From: Promicromonospora sukumoe
GTDB taxonomy: Bacteria > Actinomycetota > Actinomycetes > Actinomycetales > Cellulomonadaceae
Assembly: GCF_014137995.1 (NCBI RefSeq)
Contig: NZ_JACGWV010000001.1
Coordinates: 2,356,001-2,420,000 of the forward strand
Reading direction: 5' to 3'
DNA length: 64,000 nt
The notes beneath the pieces were generated by a model. It was given only the letters and a program-made list of their open reading frames with translations, did not search any database and was not told where the DNA came from. A program made the position numbers and the translations under genes. Of this stretch, positions 34,901-43,440 are shown piece by piece. The stretch's first letter is position 1. Every line of letters begins with the position of its first letter.

Positions 34901-36295
34901 CAGCCAGGTCTGCGAGGAGGCGTTGGTCAGCGGCGTCCAGAAGTTGAAGCCGTTCGGCACGGCCGTGGCCGGCACGTTGTTGCCGCGCGAAAACGACCCG
35001 CTGGACAGCGTGCCGCGGCGGGTGTCCACGTAGCTGGTCAGGCTGCGCCCGTCGATCCGCTCCGGCTTGGCCTCGATGGCGACGTCGTCCAGCCAGCCGG
35101 CGAACTTCGTGGCGGCGGAGCCGGCGTCGTTGTCGTAGCCGAGCAGCACCTGGTCGATCGTCTTCCCCTTCGCGACCGACCCGAGGTCGACGCGCACGGA
35201 GTTCCACTGGTCGGCGTACAGGATCTTGCCCGCGCCCTGGCCGGCGGCCGTCGCGGCGGTGCCGTGCGCGTCGCGCGCGTCCAGGTCGGACAGGTAGGTG
35301 CCGTCGGTGAACCGCAGGTCCACGCTCGCGTAGGTGGACGGGTACTCCAGGTCGCCCAGCAGCTCGGGGAAGATCTTCCAGCTCAGGCGGGTGTCGCGCC
35401 CCACGCGGACGTCGACGTCGTCGTACAGGACGTTGGTCGCGTGCGCCGCGCCGTCGGCCTGGTGCCCGCCGTCGTACCGCAGGGAGGCGGTGCCGGTGAA
35501 GCCGACGTCCTTCTTGTTCGTGAGGTCCACGGTGGTGGGCCCGGAGCCGACGGCGGTGGTCATCGGCCGGTCCGCGGGCTGCTCGGTGAGGTCGGCGGAC
35601 AGGTCCCAGTCGGCGAGCTGCACGATGCCCGCGCCCGCGTTCTGCGTGACGTCCAGCCGGAACCAGGTGTACGCGGCGGTCGGCCCGTCGAGCTCGAAGG
35701 TCCGCTGCTCGAAGCGGTCCTCGAACGCCTCGCCGGAGCGCTCGTCGAGGGTCTCCCAGGTCTCGCCGTCGGTGGAGCCCTGCAGGGTCCAGGCGCGCGG
35801 GTCCCGGTCGGCGAAGTCGTTCGCCGAGGTCAGCGCGTAGGCCGTGACCGCCGTCGGCTCGGTCATCTCGTAGGTGACCCAGCCGGTGGTCGCGAACGCG
35901 AGCCACTTCGTGGCCGACGACGCGTCTGCGAGGTTTGCCGCGCCCTCGTTCGGCAGGTTCTCCGCGCTGGCTCCGACGGCGGACACGCGGTCCAGCACGC
36001 TGCCCGGCAGCCCGACGACGAGCTCGCCGACGTTCTCCTGCCACGGCGCCCCGTCGCGCTCGGCCGGGGTGCTCTCCAGCGGCGCCGCGTCGTCGTCCTC
36101 GAAGGAGGTCGCGAAGTCGCCGCGCGCGCCGTGGCCGGGCCCCGTCGCCGTGCCCGGTGACGCAGCGACGCCCGGTGACGTGCCGGCGGGCGCCGCCAGC
36201 GCGGCGCCCGCAGGGATGGCAAGAACCAGGGCGAGCGCTCCCGAGAGAGCGGCGGCCGCCCGCCGGGATCTGGCCCGGCCGGTGACTATGGACAT
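31940..36295 (-). CDS. Secreted GH92 alpha-mannosidase with F5/8-type domains
   Basis: 1451 residues. Signal peptide 1-34, a discoidin-like F5/8C domain about 90-205, an uncertain sugar-binding region to ~400, then the GH92 domain about 400-1140 with NNGFWDTYRTAWP and GDEDNGEMSSWWIFAALGFYP, the latter holding the proposed catalytic Glu and metal-binding residues. A second F5/8C domain (about 1170-1290) and an Ig-like tail follow. GH92 enzymes are calcium-dependent exo-alpha-mannosidases for N-glycans and yeast mannan. A LacI-type operator lies 21-34 bases upstream of the ATG, and a LacI gene precedes it on the same strand. Confidence 0.93.
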   Translation of the reverse strand: MSIVTGRARSRRAAAALSGALALVLAIPAGAALAAPAGTSPGVAASPGTATGPGHGARGDFATSFEDDDAAPLESTPAERDGAPWQENVGELVVGLPGSVLDRVSAVGASAENLPNEGAANLADASSATKWLAFATTGWVTYEMTEPTAVTAYALTSANDFADRDPRAWTLQGSTDGETWETLDERSGEAFEDRFEQRTFELDGPTAAYTWFRLDVTQNAGAGIVQLADWDLSADLTEQPADRPMTTAVGSGPTTVDLTNKKDVGFTGTASLRYDGGHQADGAAHATNVLYDDVDVRVGRDTRLSWKIFPELLGDLEYPSTYASVDLRFTDGTYLSDLDARDAHGTAATAAGQGAGKILYADQWNSVRVDLGSVAKGKTIDQVLLGYDNDAGSAATKFAGWLDDVAIEAKPERIDGRSLTSYVDTRRGTLSSGSFSRGNNVPATAVPNGFNFWTPLTNASSQTWLYEYQAANDEQNRPVLQGIGISHEPSPWMGDRNQLAFQPATGAGVPDGGLDARGLAFDHADETARPDYYGVTFADGIKAEVTPTDHAAVLRYTFPKGASDNKGHVLVDRVAGSSKLSFDAATGELSGWVENGSGLSVGRTRMYVTGTFDRAPSAVGEAAGDRAGARYATFDTTKDRTVELRVATSFIGLEQARANLALEATGRSFEKVQRAAEREWNDRLGVIETQGGSEDELVTLYSNLYRLNLYPNSQFENTGTAKRPVYQYASPVTAPSGEATDTATNAKIADGKIYVNNGFWDTYRTAWPAYSFLYPEIAEELVDGFTQQYRDGGWIARWSSPGYADLMTGTSSDVAFADAYLKGSLPTDKALDAYDAALKNGTVAPPNNAVGRKGLETSPFLGFTPESTHESVSWGLEGLINDFGIGNMAAALAEDRRVPRERRETLREESAYFLERATHYGELFDPEIDFFQPRHADGSFLNAPEDYDPRTWGGGYTETSGWNFSFHAPQDPRGLGNLYGGQQGLEDKLDTFFATPEDATHTGGYGGVIHEMREARDIRLGQWGMSNQVSHHIPWLYDAAGAPHKTQEIVREVTRRLFVGSEIGQGYPGDEDNGEMSSWWIFAALGFYPLQVGSDQYAIGSPLFDKATVHLPDGDLVINARGNSVENVYVQSLRVDGKSRTSTSLSQEDLSGGARLDFVMGPEPSAWGTGADDAPPSLTEGDEPPTPSRDATATGTVVVADGSAADADALVDDTSATRTTFATGTPTITWDGSGTAATVGTYTLTSGVAGTAAPSAWRLEGSDDGESWTVLDERSGQEFRWALQTRTFEVEDPAEYGQLRIVVEGSAVIGGGAAADGDLSLAEVQLLADQGAGADVVPLKAAAAPDAETRAETRAAGKAEDAADGVTVWAAPACADGDSTLRVVVDGAEDASVRVTTDFGAQTLKGGGELTFDAGSARVGTGAVTAVVTATVDGQKATETVTVPYQAAACG

Positions 36296-36315
36296 GGGTG
36301 GTCTCCCTCGTCGGC

Positions 36316-36329
36316 TGACAGCGCTGTCG
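36316..36329. promoter_or_regulatory. LacI-type operator upstream of the mannosidase gene
   Basis: TGACAGCGCTGTCG contains the perfect dyad GACAGC-GCTGTC (36317-36328) with the central CG typical of LacI/CcpA-type sites in actinobacteria. It lies between the LacI gene's stop (36418) and the mannosidase start (36295). Confidence 0.75.
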
Positions 36330-36390
36330 CGTGCCGAACGTAGGTGCAGGCCAGCCCGGATGTCAACGGCAGGTCAGCGCGGCGGCAGCT

Positions 36391-36418
36391 CAGCGGCGGC
36401 CGGTCAGCGGCGGCCGGT
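36391..36418. repeat. 14-bp tandem duplication at the LacI gene end
   Basis: CAGCGGCGGCCGGT occurs at 36391-36404 and 36405-36418, abutting the LacI stop codon; a partial further copy follows inside the gene. Confidence 0.8.
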
Positions 36419-37419
36419 CAGCGCGGCGGCCGCTCGCCGCTGCCCCGGGGCACCACCCGGGTGGGCAGCACGACCTGCTCGACCGTCCGGTCGGGGTCCG
36501 CGGACCGCGCGACGGCGAGCTCGGCGGCCCGCCGGCCCATCTCGACGGCGTCGTAGGCGACCACGGTGATGCCGAGCAGGTCGGCGAGCTCGAAGTCGTC
36601 GAAGCCGACCACGGCGACCTGGTCTCCGCCCGGGGTGTCGCGCAGCGCCTGCAGCGTGCCGACGGTGGCGCGGTTGTTCGCGGCGAGGATCGCGGTGGGC
36701 GGCTCGGGGGCCGCGAGCAGCTCGAGGACCAGGTCGCGGGCGGCCGCGGCGTCGTGCGCGCCGGAGCGGACCCACCGCTCGGCGTCGGCCACCCCCGCCT
36801 CGCGCAGCGCGGCGAGGAACTCGTCGCTGCGTTCCTGGTAGGTCCACAGGTGCGGCTCGTCGCCCACGAACGCGATGCGGCGGTGCCCGTGCGCGAGCAG
36901 GTGCGCGACGGCGGCCCGCGTGCCGCCACGGTTGTCGATGACCACCGTGTCGGCGTCCATCCCGGCCGCCGGCCGGTCCACGACCACGACGGGCAGCCCG
37001 GCGGCGATCTCGCCGCGCAGCGCGGAGTGGTCGGCACCCGCCGGGGTGACGATCAGGGCGCCGACCCGGCGTTCGATCAGCTCGCCCGTCAGGGACGCCT
37101 CGCGCTCGGGGTCCTCGTCGGACGACGCCGTCAGGAGCTGCAGCCCGTGCTCCCGCAGCTCGCGCTCGATGCCGCTGGCCAGGGCGGAGTAGAACTCGTT
37201 GGCCAGGTCGCCGGTGATGAACCCGACGAGCCGCGAGAGGCCGCCCCGGGCCAGGTCGGCGGCCACGGCGTTGCGCCGGAAGCCCAGGGACGCCGCGGCG
37301 TCCTGCACCCGTTCGCGCGTCGCGGTGGCCACGTTGGGCTCGCCGTTCAGCACCCGGGAGGCGGTCTTCAGGCTCACCCCTGCCGCCTGCGCCACCACCG
37401 CCAGCGTCGGTCGACGCAT
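36418..37419 (-). CDS. LacI-family regulator
   Basis: 333 residues. HTH at 4-24 (LAVVAQAAGVSLKTASRVLNGE), the hinge helix AADLARGGLSRLVGFI near 54, then a periplasmic-binding-protein-like sugar domain. The ATG shares one base with the permease stop, making it the last gene of the ROK-XylFGH-like operon, yet it also sits just upstream of the mannosidase and its LacI-type operator. It could link sugar uptake to mannan breakdown. The effector is unknown. Confidence 0.9.
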   Translation of the reverse strand: MRRPTLAVVAQAAGVSLKTASRVLNGEPNVATATRERVQDAAASLGFRRNAVAADLARGGLSRLVGFITGDLANEFYSALASGIERELREHGLQLLTASSDEDPEREASLTGELIERRVGALIVTPAGADHSALRGEIAAGLPVVVVDRPAAGMDADTVVIDNRGGTRAAVAHLLAHGHRRIAFVGDEPHLWTYQERSDEFLAALREAGVADAERWVRSGAHDAAAARDLVLELLAAPEPPTAILAANNRATVGTLQALRDTPGGDQVAVVGFDDFELADLLGITVVAYDAVEMGRRAAELAVARSADPDRTVEQVVLPTRVVPRGSGERPPR

Positions 37420-38612
37420 CACGTCAGGCCCTCCCGTCGTCTGCGCATCAGCATGTCGATGATGATCGCCAGGAGCAGCACCGCGCCCGTGACCATGTAC
37501 CGCGCGGCCTGGTCCACGTTCATCAGCGTGAGGCCGTTGGCGATGGACTGGATGACCAGCACGCCGAGCACCGCCGACCACGCGCTGCCGCGCCCGCCGA
37601 ACAGGCTCGTACCGCCGATCACCGCCGCGGCGATCGCCACGAGGTAGGTGTCCGCTCCCCCGGTGCCCTGGTTCGCGGCGCCCAGCCGGCCCGCGGCGAG
37701 CACGCCGCCGAGCGCGGCCAGGGTCGAGCAGGCCACGAAGCACAGCACCACGGTCCGCTGCACGGGCACGCCCGCCAGCACGGCCGCACGACGGTCGCCG
37801 CCCACGGCCCGGACCGAGCGGCCCCACCGGGTGCGGCGCAGCAGCACGTCCGTGACCACGACGAGCGCCGCGAACAGGACCACCGTGTAGCCGATGCCGC
37901 GGGCCGAGCCCAGGTAGGCCACGATCGCGGAGAGCACGGCGGCGAGCACCAGGGTGCGCACCACGATCTGGGGCACGCTCGCGCAGGGCAGGTCCGCGCG
38001 CCGACGTCGGGCCCGGGCCACGACCTGCACGGTCACCGTGCCCGCGACGACGAGGGCCACCAGCGCCCACGCGGCGGCCGGCGAGAGGAAGCCCTGCTGC
38101 ACCGAGCGCACGAACCACGACTCGAACGGCAGGTTGATCGAGCCCATCGGCCCGAGCACGCGGAGCTGCACCCCGGCGAGGAACAGCAGGCCGGCCAGGG
38201 TGAACACGAAGCTCGGCAGCCCCAGCCGCGTCGAGAGCGCCCCGTACCCCAGGCCCACCACCACGCCGCAGGCCAGCGCCGCGAGGATCGCGAGCGCCAC
38301 GGGCCAGCCGAGGTTCACGGAGCCGACGGCGACGACGGCCGCGGCGAGCCCGCTCACCGAGCCGACGGACAGGTCGATCTGGCCGACGAGCAGCACGAGC
38401 ACGACGCCGAGGGCGATGACGCCGACGGGGGCGCTCTGCAGCGTGAGGTTGACCAGGTTCTCGGGGGCGAGGAAGGCGGGGTTGACGGCGCCGAGCACCA
38501 CCCAGATGACCAGGAGCGCGGCGAGGATGGGGAGCAGGCTGTTGCCGCCGCGCACCCGCTGCCAGACGGCGCCGGTCAGCCCGACGCCGGTCGCGCCCTG
38601 GGGCCCGTTCAC
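37419..38612 (-). CDS. Sugar ABC transporter permease (XylH/RbsC-like)
   Basis: 397 residues from GTG 38612, overlapping the ATPase stop by four bases. About ten hydrophobic segments and the motifs VLLVGQIDLSVGSVSG and AVIGGTSLFGGRGSAWSAVLG define the CUT2 branched/ribose-type permease family; the length fits XylH better than RbsC (~320). It forms the pore for a pentose or related sugar. Confidence 0.88.
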   Translation of the reverse strand: MNGPQGATGVGLTGAVWQRVRGGNSLLPILAALLVIWVVLGAVNPAFLAPENLVNLTLQSAPVGVIALGVVLVLLVGQIDLSVGSVSGLAAAVVAVGSVNLGWPVALAILAALACGVVVGLGYGALSTRLGLPSFVFTLAGLLFLAGVQLRVLGPMGSINLPFESWFVRSVQQGFLSPAAAWALVALVVAGTVTVQVVARARRRRADLPCASVPQIVVRTLVLAAVLSAIVAYLGSARGIGYTVVLFAALVVVTDVLLRRTRWGRSVRAVGGDRRAAVLAGVPVQRTVVLCFVACSTLAALGGVLAAGRLGAANQGTGGADTYLVAIAAAVIGGTSLFGGRGSAWSAVLGVLVIQSIANGLTLMNVDQAARYMVTGAVLLLAIIIDMLMRRRREGLT

Positions 38613-39394
38613 CGGCGCACCGCCCGTCCGGAGTCCGCGTGCTTGGTGCCGGGGCGCACCGCGCCGGGCCGGACGGCGCCGGTCATGGCGGCGAGCAGGT
38701 CCTCGTAGGACGCGTCGCCGTCGAACACGTCGTGCACGCGGCCGAGCCGGAGCACGAGGATGCGGTCGGCCACGGCCTGCAGGTCGCCCGCCTGGTGGCT
38801 GACCAGGACGACGGCGTGCCCGCGCTCGCGCAGCCGGACGATGAGGTTGAGCACCTCGGCGGTCTGGCGCATGCCGAGCGACGCCGTCGGCTCGTCCAGG
38901 ACGACGACGCGCGGGGAGCCGAGCAGCGCACGGGCCACGGCGACGGTCTGGCGCTGCCCGCCGGACAGGGTGCGGACAGGGTCGCGCACGCTGGGCACGC
39001 TGGCGGCGAGCTGGTCGAGCAGGCGCCACGCCTCGCGCTCCATCGCGACCTCGTCGAGCAGCAGGCCGCGCCGGGTCTCGTGCCCGAGGAACAGGTTCTC
39101 GACGACGTCGAGGTCGTCCACGAGCGCGAGCTCCTGGAACACGGCCGCGATACCGAGCGCGCGGGCGGCGGCGGGCGAGTCGAGCACCACGGGGCGGGAG
39201 TCGAGCAGCACCTGGCCGGCGTCGGGCCGGTGGGCGCCGGCGAGCACGCCGGCGAGCGTGGACTTGCCGGCCCCGTTGTCGCCGACGACGGCGAGCACCT
39301 CGTGCTCGTGCACGTCGGCGTCGACGTCCACGAGCGCGCGGACGCCGCCGAACCGCTTGGAGACGCCGCGCAGGGAGAGCACCGGGTCGCTCAT
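38609..39394 (-). CDS. Sugar ABC transporter ATP-binding protein, single domain
   Basis: 261 residues with GDNGAGKST (Walker A), LSGGQRQTVAVARALL (signature), VVVLDEPTASLG (Walker B) and an H-loop in VSHQ. CUT2 ATPases of the RbsA/XylG type have two fused ABC domains (~500 residues); this one has a single domain, like FrcA. ATGA overlap with the binding-protein gene. Confidence 0.9.
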   Translation of the reverse strand: MSDPVLSLRGVSKRFGGVRALVDVDADVHEHEVLAVVGDNGAGKSTLAGVLAGAHRPDAGQVLLDSRPVVLDSPAAARALGIAAVFQELALVDDLDVVENLFLGHETRRGLLLDEVAMEREAWRLLDQLAASVPSVRDPVRTLSGGQRQTVAVARALLGSPRVVVLDEPTASLGMRQTAEVLNLIVRLRERGHAVVLVSHQAGDLQAVADRILVLRLGRVHDVFDGDASYEDLLAAMTGAVRPGAVRPGTKHADSGRAVRR

Positions 39395-40557
39395 CGGGCG
39401 CCCTCCCCGATGATGCCCGCGCGCTCGCACGCGTCCCGGTAGGCGGGCACGCAGATCTCGTCCGTGGTGTAGACGTGCCCGTCGACGATGACGTGCTGGA
39501 CGTCGTCGACGCCCACGGCGCGCGGCGCCAGGAGCACGGTCGGCACGCCCTGGATGACGGCGGTGGTGCGCGGCTCCTCGCCGCGCAGCACGCGCACGGC
39601 GAGCTCGGCGGCGGTCTGGGCCTGCTGGTCGGTCGCCTTGTAGACCGTCATGTACTGGTCGCCCGCGACGATGCGCTGCACGGCAGCCAGCTCGCCGTCC
39701 TGCCCCGTCGTGACGGGAACCGGGTCGAGGCCCGCGGCCTTGGCCGCGGCGATGGCGCCGCCCGCGATGCCGTCGTTGGCGGCGAGCACGCCGTCGACCT
39801 GCCCGGGGAACCGGATGAGCATGGCCTCGGTCCACTCGGTGGCCTTGTCCGGGCTCCAGTCGGGCGTGTAGTACTCGGCGAGCACGTCGATGTCCTCTCC
39901 TTCGAGGGCGCGGCGGGTGCCGGCGGCGATGGCGAGCGCGTTGGGCTCGGTCGCCGAGCCGTGCGCCAGCAGCACTCCCGGCCGGTCCGTGTCGTTTCCT
40001 CCGGCGTCTTGTCCGGTGTCTTCCCCGGCGTCCGGCCCGGCTTCTGGTTCAGCGTCCTTCTCAGACTCTCGTTCCGTGACCGCACCGGCAAGTGCCGAGC
40101 CGAGCAGGAAGCCGATGAACTCGTAGTCGTACGACACGTAGTAGTCCGCGCCGTCCACGAACCGATCGTAGGCGATGACCTGCGCCCCGAGCCGCTTGGC
40201 CTGCGCGACGATACCGGCCGCGGCGACCGTGTCGACGGCGTCGAGCACCAGCACGTCGGCGCCCTGCGCGAGCATGGACTCCGCCTGCTGGAGCTGCGCG
40301 GCGGCGTCCTGTCCGGCGTTGGCGTACAGCACGGTGCAGCCCGGGCAGCGGCGGCCCGTGACGGCGACGAACGTGGGGTGGTCGGACGCCTCGTAGCGGG
40401 CCGTCTGGGCCTCGGGCAGGAGCAGGCCGATCGTCCCCTCGTGCGGCACGCCGGCGGCGCCCGCGGGCTCGGACGGCGCGCACCCGCCGAGCCCGGCCAC
40501 GAGCGCCACCCCGGCAAGGGCCGCCACAACCGCCCGCCTCCGTTGAGTGCGGGCCAT
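39391..40557 (-). CDS. XylF-like sugar-binding lipoprotein
   Basis: 388 residues from ATG 40557, giving an ideal lipoprotein signal (MARTQRRRAVVAALAGVALV, then LGGC). The mature part is a periplasmic-binding fold of the D-xylose-binding type (AYDRFVDGADYYVSYDYEFIG, GVLAANDGIAGGAI). An acidic insert rich in Glu/Asp/Gly near residues 165-195 is unusual. An alternative ATG at 40629 overlaps the ROK stop (ATGA) and would add 24 residues read through the hairpin at 40541-40604. The ligand is inferred to be xylose-like from the operon. Confidence 0.85.
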   Translation of the reverse strand: MARTQRRRAVVAALAGVALVAGLGGCAPSEPAGAAGVPHEGTIGLLLPEAQTARYEASDHPTFVAVTGRRCPGCTVLYANAGQDAAAQLQQAESMLAQGADVLVLDAVDTVAAAGIVAQAKRLGAQVIAYDRFVDGADYYVSYDYEFIGFLLGSALAGAVTERESEKDAEPEAGPDAGEDTGQDAGGNDTDRPGVLLAHGSATEPNALAIAAGTRRALEGEDIDVLAEYYTPDWSPDKATEWTEAMLIRFPGQVDGVLAANDGIAGGAIAAAKAAGLDPVPVTTGQDGELAAVQRIVAGDQYMTVYKATDQQAQTAAELAVRVLRGEEPRTTAVIQGVPTVLLAPRAVGVDDVQHVIVDGHVYTTDEICVPAYRDACERAGIIGEGAR

Positions 40558-40604
40558 CTGGGGTGTCGAACCGTTTCGAGAGCGCAGATACCCCGCACTC
40601 AACG
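40541..40604. repeat. GTTGAGTGC-family hairpin overlapping the binding-protein start
   Basis: Arms at 40541-40560 and 40585-40604 (CAGATACCCCGCACTCAACG) pair with two mismatches. The mismatched arm reads, on the minus strand, CAG-ATG-GCC-CGC-ACT-CAA-CG, so it contains the start codon of the downstream gene and its first residues. The related hairpin is at 29468-29530. Confidence 0.8.
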
Positions 40605-40625
40605 GGCGCTGGAGCGGTCGGCGGT

Positions 40626-41810
40626 TCATGAGCTCACTCCCAGGGATCCGAACATCCGCGCCTGGTCGAGGGCCGCGGCCAGGGCGCCGCGCACGCCGGC
40701 GTCGGCCCCCAGGGCGGACGGGACCACCTCGACGGGGCCGCGGGAGGTGGCGACGACGCGCTGGCCGAGCGAGGTGCGCAGCGGTTCGAGCAGCAGCTCG
40801 CCGGCCTCGGCGAGCTTGCCGCCGATGACCACGACGTCGGGGTCGACGAGGTTGCAGAGGTTGGCGAGGGCCACGCCGAGGTGGCGGCCGGCGTCGAAGA
40901 CGACGCGGCGCGAGCCGGCGTCGCCGTCCTGCGCGCGGGCGACGAGGTCGGCGAGGGTGAGGTGCCCGGCCTCGGGCGGGAGCATGGCGAGGAGGCTGGA
41001 GGCGCCGACCAGCATCTCGAGGCAGCCGCGGTTGCCGCAGCGGCACACGGGGCCGTGCTCGTCGACGGACACGTGGCCGATCTCGCCGGCGACGCCGGAC
41101 CGGCCGTGCACGGCGCGGCCGCCGAGCACGAGCCCGCCGCCGACGCCGTGGGAGACGCGGATGTAGGCGACCGAGTCGTGGCCGGCGCCCGCGCCGAACC
41201 GGGCCTCGGCGATCGCGGCGAGCGTGGAGTCGTTGTCGGCGGTGACGGGGACGTCGAGCTCGGAGCCGAGGATCTCGTCGACGTGCACGCCGTCCCAGCC
41301 GCGCATCATGCCGACGGTGACGACCTGGCCGGTGCGGATGTCGACGGGCGCGGGCACCCCGACGCCGACGGCGAGCAGCTCGGACGGGTCGGCGTCGACG
41401 GACTCGAGCATCTCGCGGATGAGCATGGCGGTGCGCTGCAGGCCGGCGTCGGCGCGGTGGTCGGGCGCGAGCGGCATGCGCTGCTCGGCGAGGACCCGCA
41501 TGGAGGCGTCGGCGAGCGCGACGCTGAGCGACCGCATGCCGAACCGGATGCCGGCGACGACGCCGAGGTTGCGGGCGAGCGTGACCTGCAGGGCGCGGCG
41601 GCCGTTGCGCACCGACTGCGACGTGTGCAGCACGCCCGCGACGGTGAGCTCCTTGACGATGTTCGAGATCGTGGCCGGGGACAGCCCTGTGACGCCGGCC
41701 AGCTCGATCTGCGTGAGGGAGCCACGCTGCTGGACGGCGCTCACGATCCTGGCTCGGTTGGCCTCACGCAGCGAGGTCTGCGAGCCCGGTGTTACCCGAT
41801 CCGCGCGCAC
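40626..41810 (-). CDS. ROK-family transcriptional regulator
   Basis: 394 residues from a GTG. Winged HTH at about 15-75 (LTQIELAGVTGLSPATISNIVKEL), then the ROK sugar-kinase-like domain with a zinc site (GHVSVDEHGPVCRCGNRGCLE, consensus CxCGxxGCxE) and DNDSTLAAIAEARFG. It heads the sugar uptake operon and is divergent from the CUT1 operon, so it may control both. The 294-base gap to the next gene holds their promoters. Confidence 0.9.
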   Translation of the reverse strand: MRADRVTPGSQTSLREANRARIVSAVQQRGSLTQIELAGVTGLSPATISNIVKELTVAGVLHTSQSVRNGRRALQVTLARNLGVVAGIRFGMRSLSVALADASMRVLAEQRMPLAPDHRADAGLQRTAMLIREMLESVDADPSELLAVGVGVPAPVDIRTGQVVTVGMMRGWDGVHVDEILGSELDVPVTADNDSTLAAIAEARFGAGAGHDSVAYIRVSHGVGGGLVLGGRAVHGRSGVAGEIGHVSVDEHGPVCRCGNRGCLEMLVGASSLLAMLPPEAGHLTLADLVARAQDGDAGSRRVVFDAGRHLGVALANLCNLVDPDVVVIGGKLAEAGELLLEPLRTSLGQRVVATSRGPVEVVPSALGADAGVRGALAAALDQARMFGSLGVSS

Positions 41811-41884
41811 AGCGCCCAGGGTAACCGCCTTCCTGCGTGCCCCTGTCTGAAATCAGCCTGGTATGACTGCTTTGGATACACGAA

Positions 41885-41956
41885 CTGAACGTTCAGGTCA
41901 CGATCCAGCGACGCTTGCGTTCATTTCTTGACACCAAGGACGAGTGGCCGTTCGAT
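41885..41956 (+). promoter_or_regulatory. Promoter and operator of the CUT1 operon
   Basis: TTGACA at 41928-41933, a 17-base spacer, and TTCGAT at 41951-41956 form a good sigma-70-type promoter. A perfect 12-bp palindrome CTGAACGTTCAG (41885-41896) lies 32 bases upstream of the -35, a candidate ROK or LacI operator. Transcription from here leaves a ~140-base leader in which I see no further structure. Confidence 0.6.
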
Positions 41957-42104
41957 AGAGCCGGGTTCACGGGCGTACAGGCGCGCCCGGCCGGTCCACC
42001 AGAACGACGTCGTCCTGAGCACGAAGAGACTTCACCTTCGCCGCGTTCGACGTCGACGCCCCGGGCCGGTGCTCCAGCGACCGAGGAAGGTTGAGGGACC
42101 CCAG

Positions 42105-43394
42105 ATGCGAGTGAACCAGAGGATGACCGCGACGGTGGCGACAGCCGCTGTGCTCGGTCTCACGCTGGCCGCGTGCGGCGGCAGCGGTGACGGCGGCGAC
42201 GGCAGCAGCGCGAGCGGCGGAGCCGACCAGGTCGAGGTGTTCACCTGGTGGGCGGCCGGGTCCGAGAAGGCCGGCCTCGACGCCCTCGTCGGCGTGTTCA
42301 ACGAGCAGCACCCCGACATCGAGTTCGTCAACGGCGCCGTCGCCGGTGGCGCGGGCTCCGCGGCCAAGGACCTGCTGCAGACCCGTCTGCAGGCGCAGGA
42401 CCCGCCGGACACGTTCCAGGCGCACGCCGGTGCGGAGCTCCAGGACTACATCGACGCCGCGCAGATCGAGGACGTCTCGAACCTGTACGACGAGTTCGGC
42501 CTGACCGACGTCTTCCCGGCCGACCTGGTCGACCGGCTCTCGACCGACGACGGCAAGATCTACTCGATCCCGTCGAACATCCACCGCGCGAACGTCGTCT
42601 GGGCCAACCCGACGGTGCTCGAGGACAACGGCGTCGACCCCGAGGCGACCTACGACGACCTCGACGCGTGGATGGCCGACCTCGAGAAGCTCGACAAGGC
42701 GGGCGTCACCGCCCTGTCCGTCGGCACCACGTGGACGCAGGTCAACCTGCTGGAGACGGTGCTGCTCGCCGACCTGGGCGCCGAGGCGTACAGCGGCCTG
42801 TGGGACGGTTCCACCGACTGGAACGGCCCCGAGGTCAAGGCCGCGCTCGAGGACTTCGAGACGCTGATGAGCTACACCAACGACGACCGTGACGGTCTCG
42901 ACTGGCCCGAGGCGACCCAGATGGTCATCGACGGCACCGCGGCGTTCAACGTCATGGGCGACTGGGCGGTCGCGGCGTTCGAGGAGCAGGACAAGGTGCT
43001 CGGCACGGACTTCACCGCGGCGCCGGTCCCCGGCACCGACGGCGTGTTCGACTTCCTGGCCGACTCCTTCACCCTGCCGGTCGGCGCCCCCCACCCGGAC
43101 GGCGCGAAGGCCTGGCTGGAGACCGTCGGTTCGCTGGACGGGCAGGTCGCGTTCAACAAGGCCAAGGGCTCCATCCCGGCCCGGACCGACGCCGACCCGG
43201 CCGACTTCTCGGAGTACCAGCAGACCGCCATCGAGTCGTTCTCGAACGACACGATCGTGTCCTCGCTGGCGCACGGCGCGGCGGCCCCGGTCGCGACGCT
43301 GAACGCGATCTCCGACGCCACCAGCAAGTTCACGACCGGTGCGTCCGACCTCGCCGGGTACCAGTCCGAGCTGGCCGCGGCCGCGCAGGGCTGA
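42105..43394 (+). CDS. CUT1 sugar ABC transporter substrate-binding lipoprotein
   Basis: 429 residues. Lipoprotein signal ending LAACGGS, then a Gly/Ser/Asp spacer and a family-1 extracellular solute-binding domain (EVFTWWAAGSEKAGLDALVGVF, YSIPSNIHRANVVWANPTVLE, MVIDGTAAFNVMGDWAVAAF). This group often binds glucose, maltose or similar hexoses. First gene of an operon with two permeases; no ATPase gene is present, so it must share an MsiK-type ATPase encoded elsewhere. Confidence 0.92.
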   Translation: MRVNQRMTATVATAAVLGLTLAACGGSGDGGDGSSASGGADQVEVFTWWAAGSEKAGLDALVGVFNEQHPDIEFVNGAVAGGAGSAAKDLLQTRLQAQDPPDTFQAHAGAELQDYIDAAQIEDVSNLYDEFGLTDVFPADLVDRLSTDDGKIYSIPSNIHRANVVWANPTVLEDNGVDPEATYDDLDAWMADLEKLDKAGVTALSVGTTWTQVNLLETVLLADLGAEAYSGLWDGSTDWNGPEVKAALEDFETLMSYTNDDRDGLDWPEATQMVIDGTAAFNVMGDWAVAAFEEQDKVLGTDFTAAPVPGTDGVFDFLADSFTLPVGAPHPDGAKAWLETVGSLDGQVAFNKAKGSIPARTDADPADFSEYQQTAIESFSNDTIVSSLAHGAAAPVATLNAISDATSKFTTGASDLAGYQSELAAAAQG

Positions 43395-43440
43395 TCCCAC
43401 GGGTGCCGCAAGCTCCCGCGTAACGCACACCGCCGTACGT

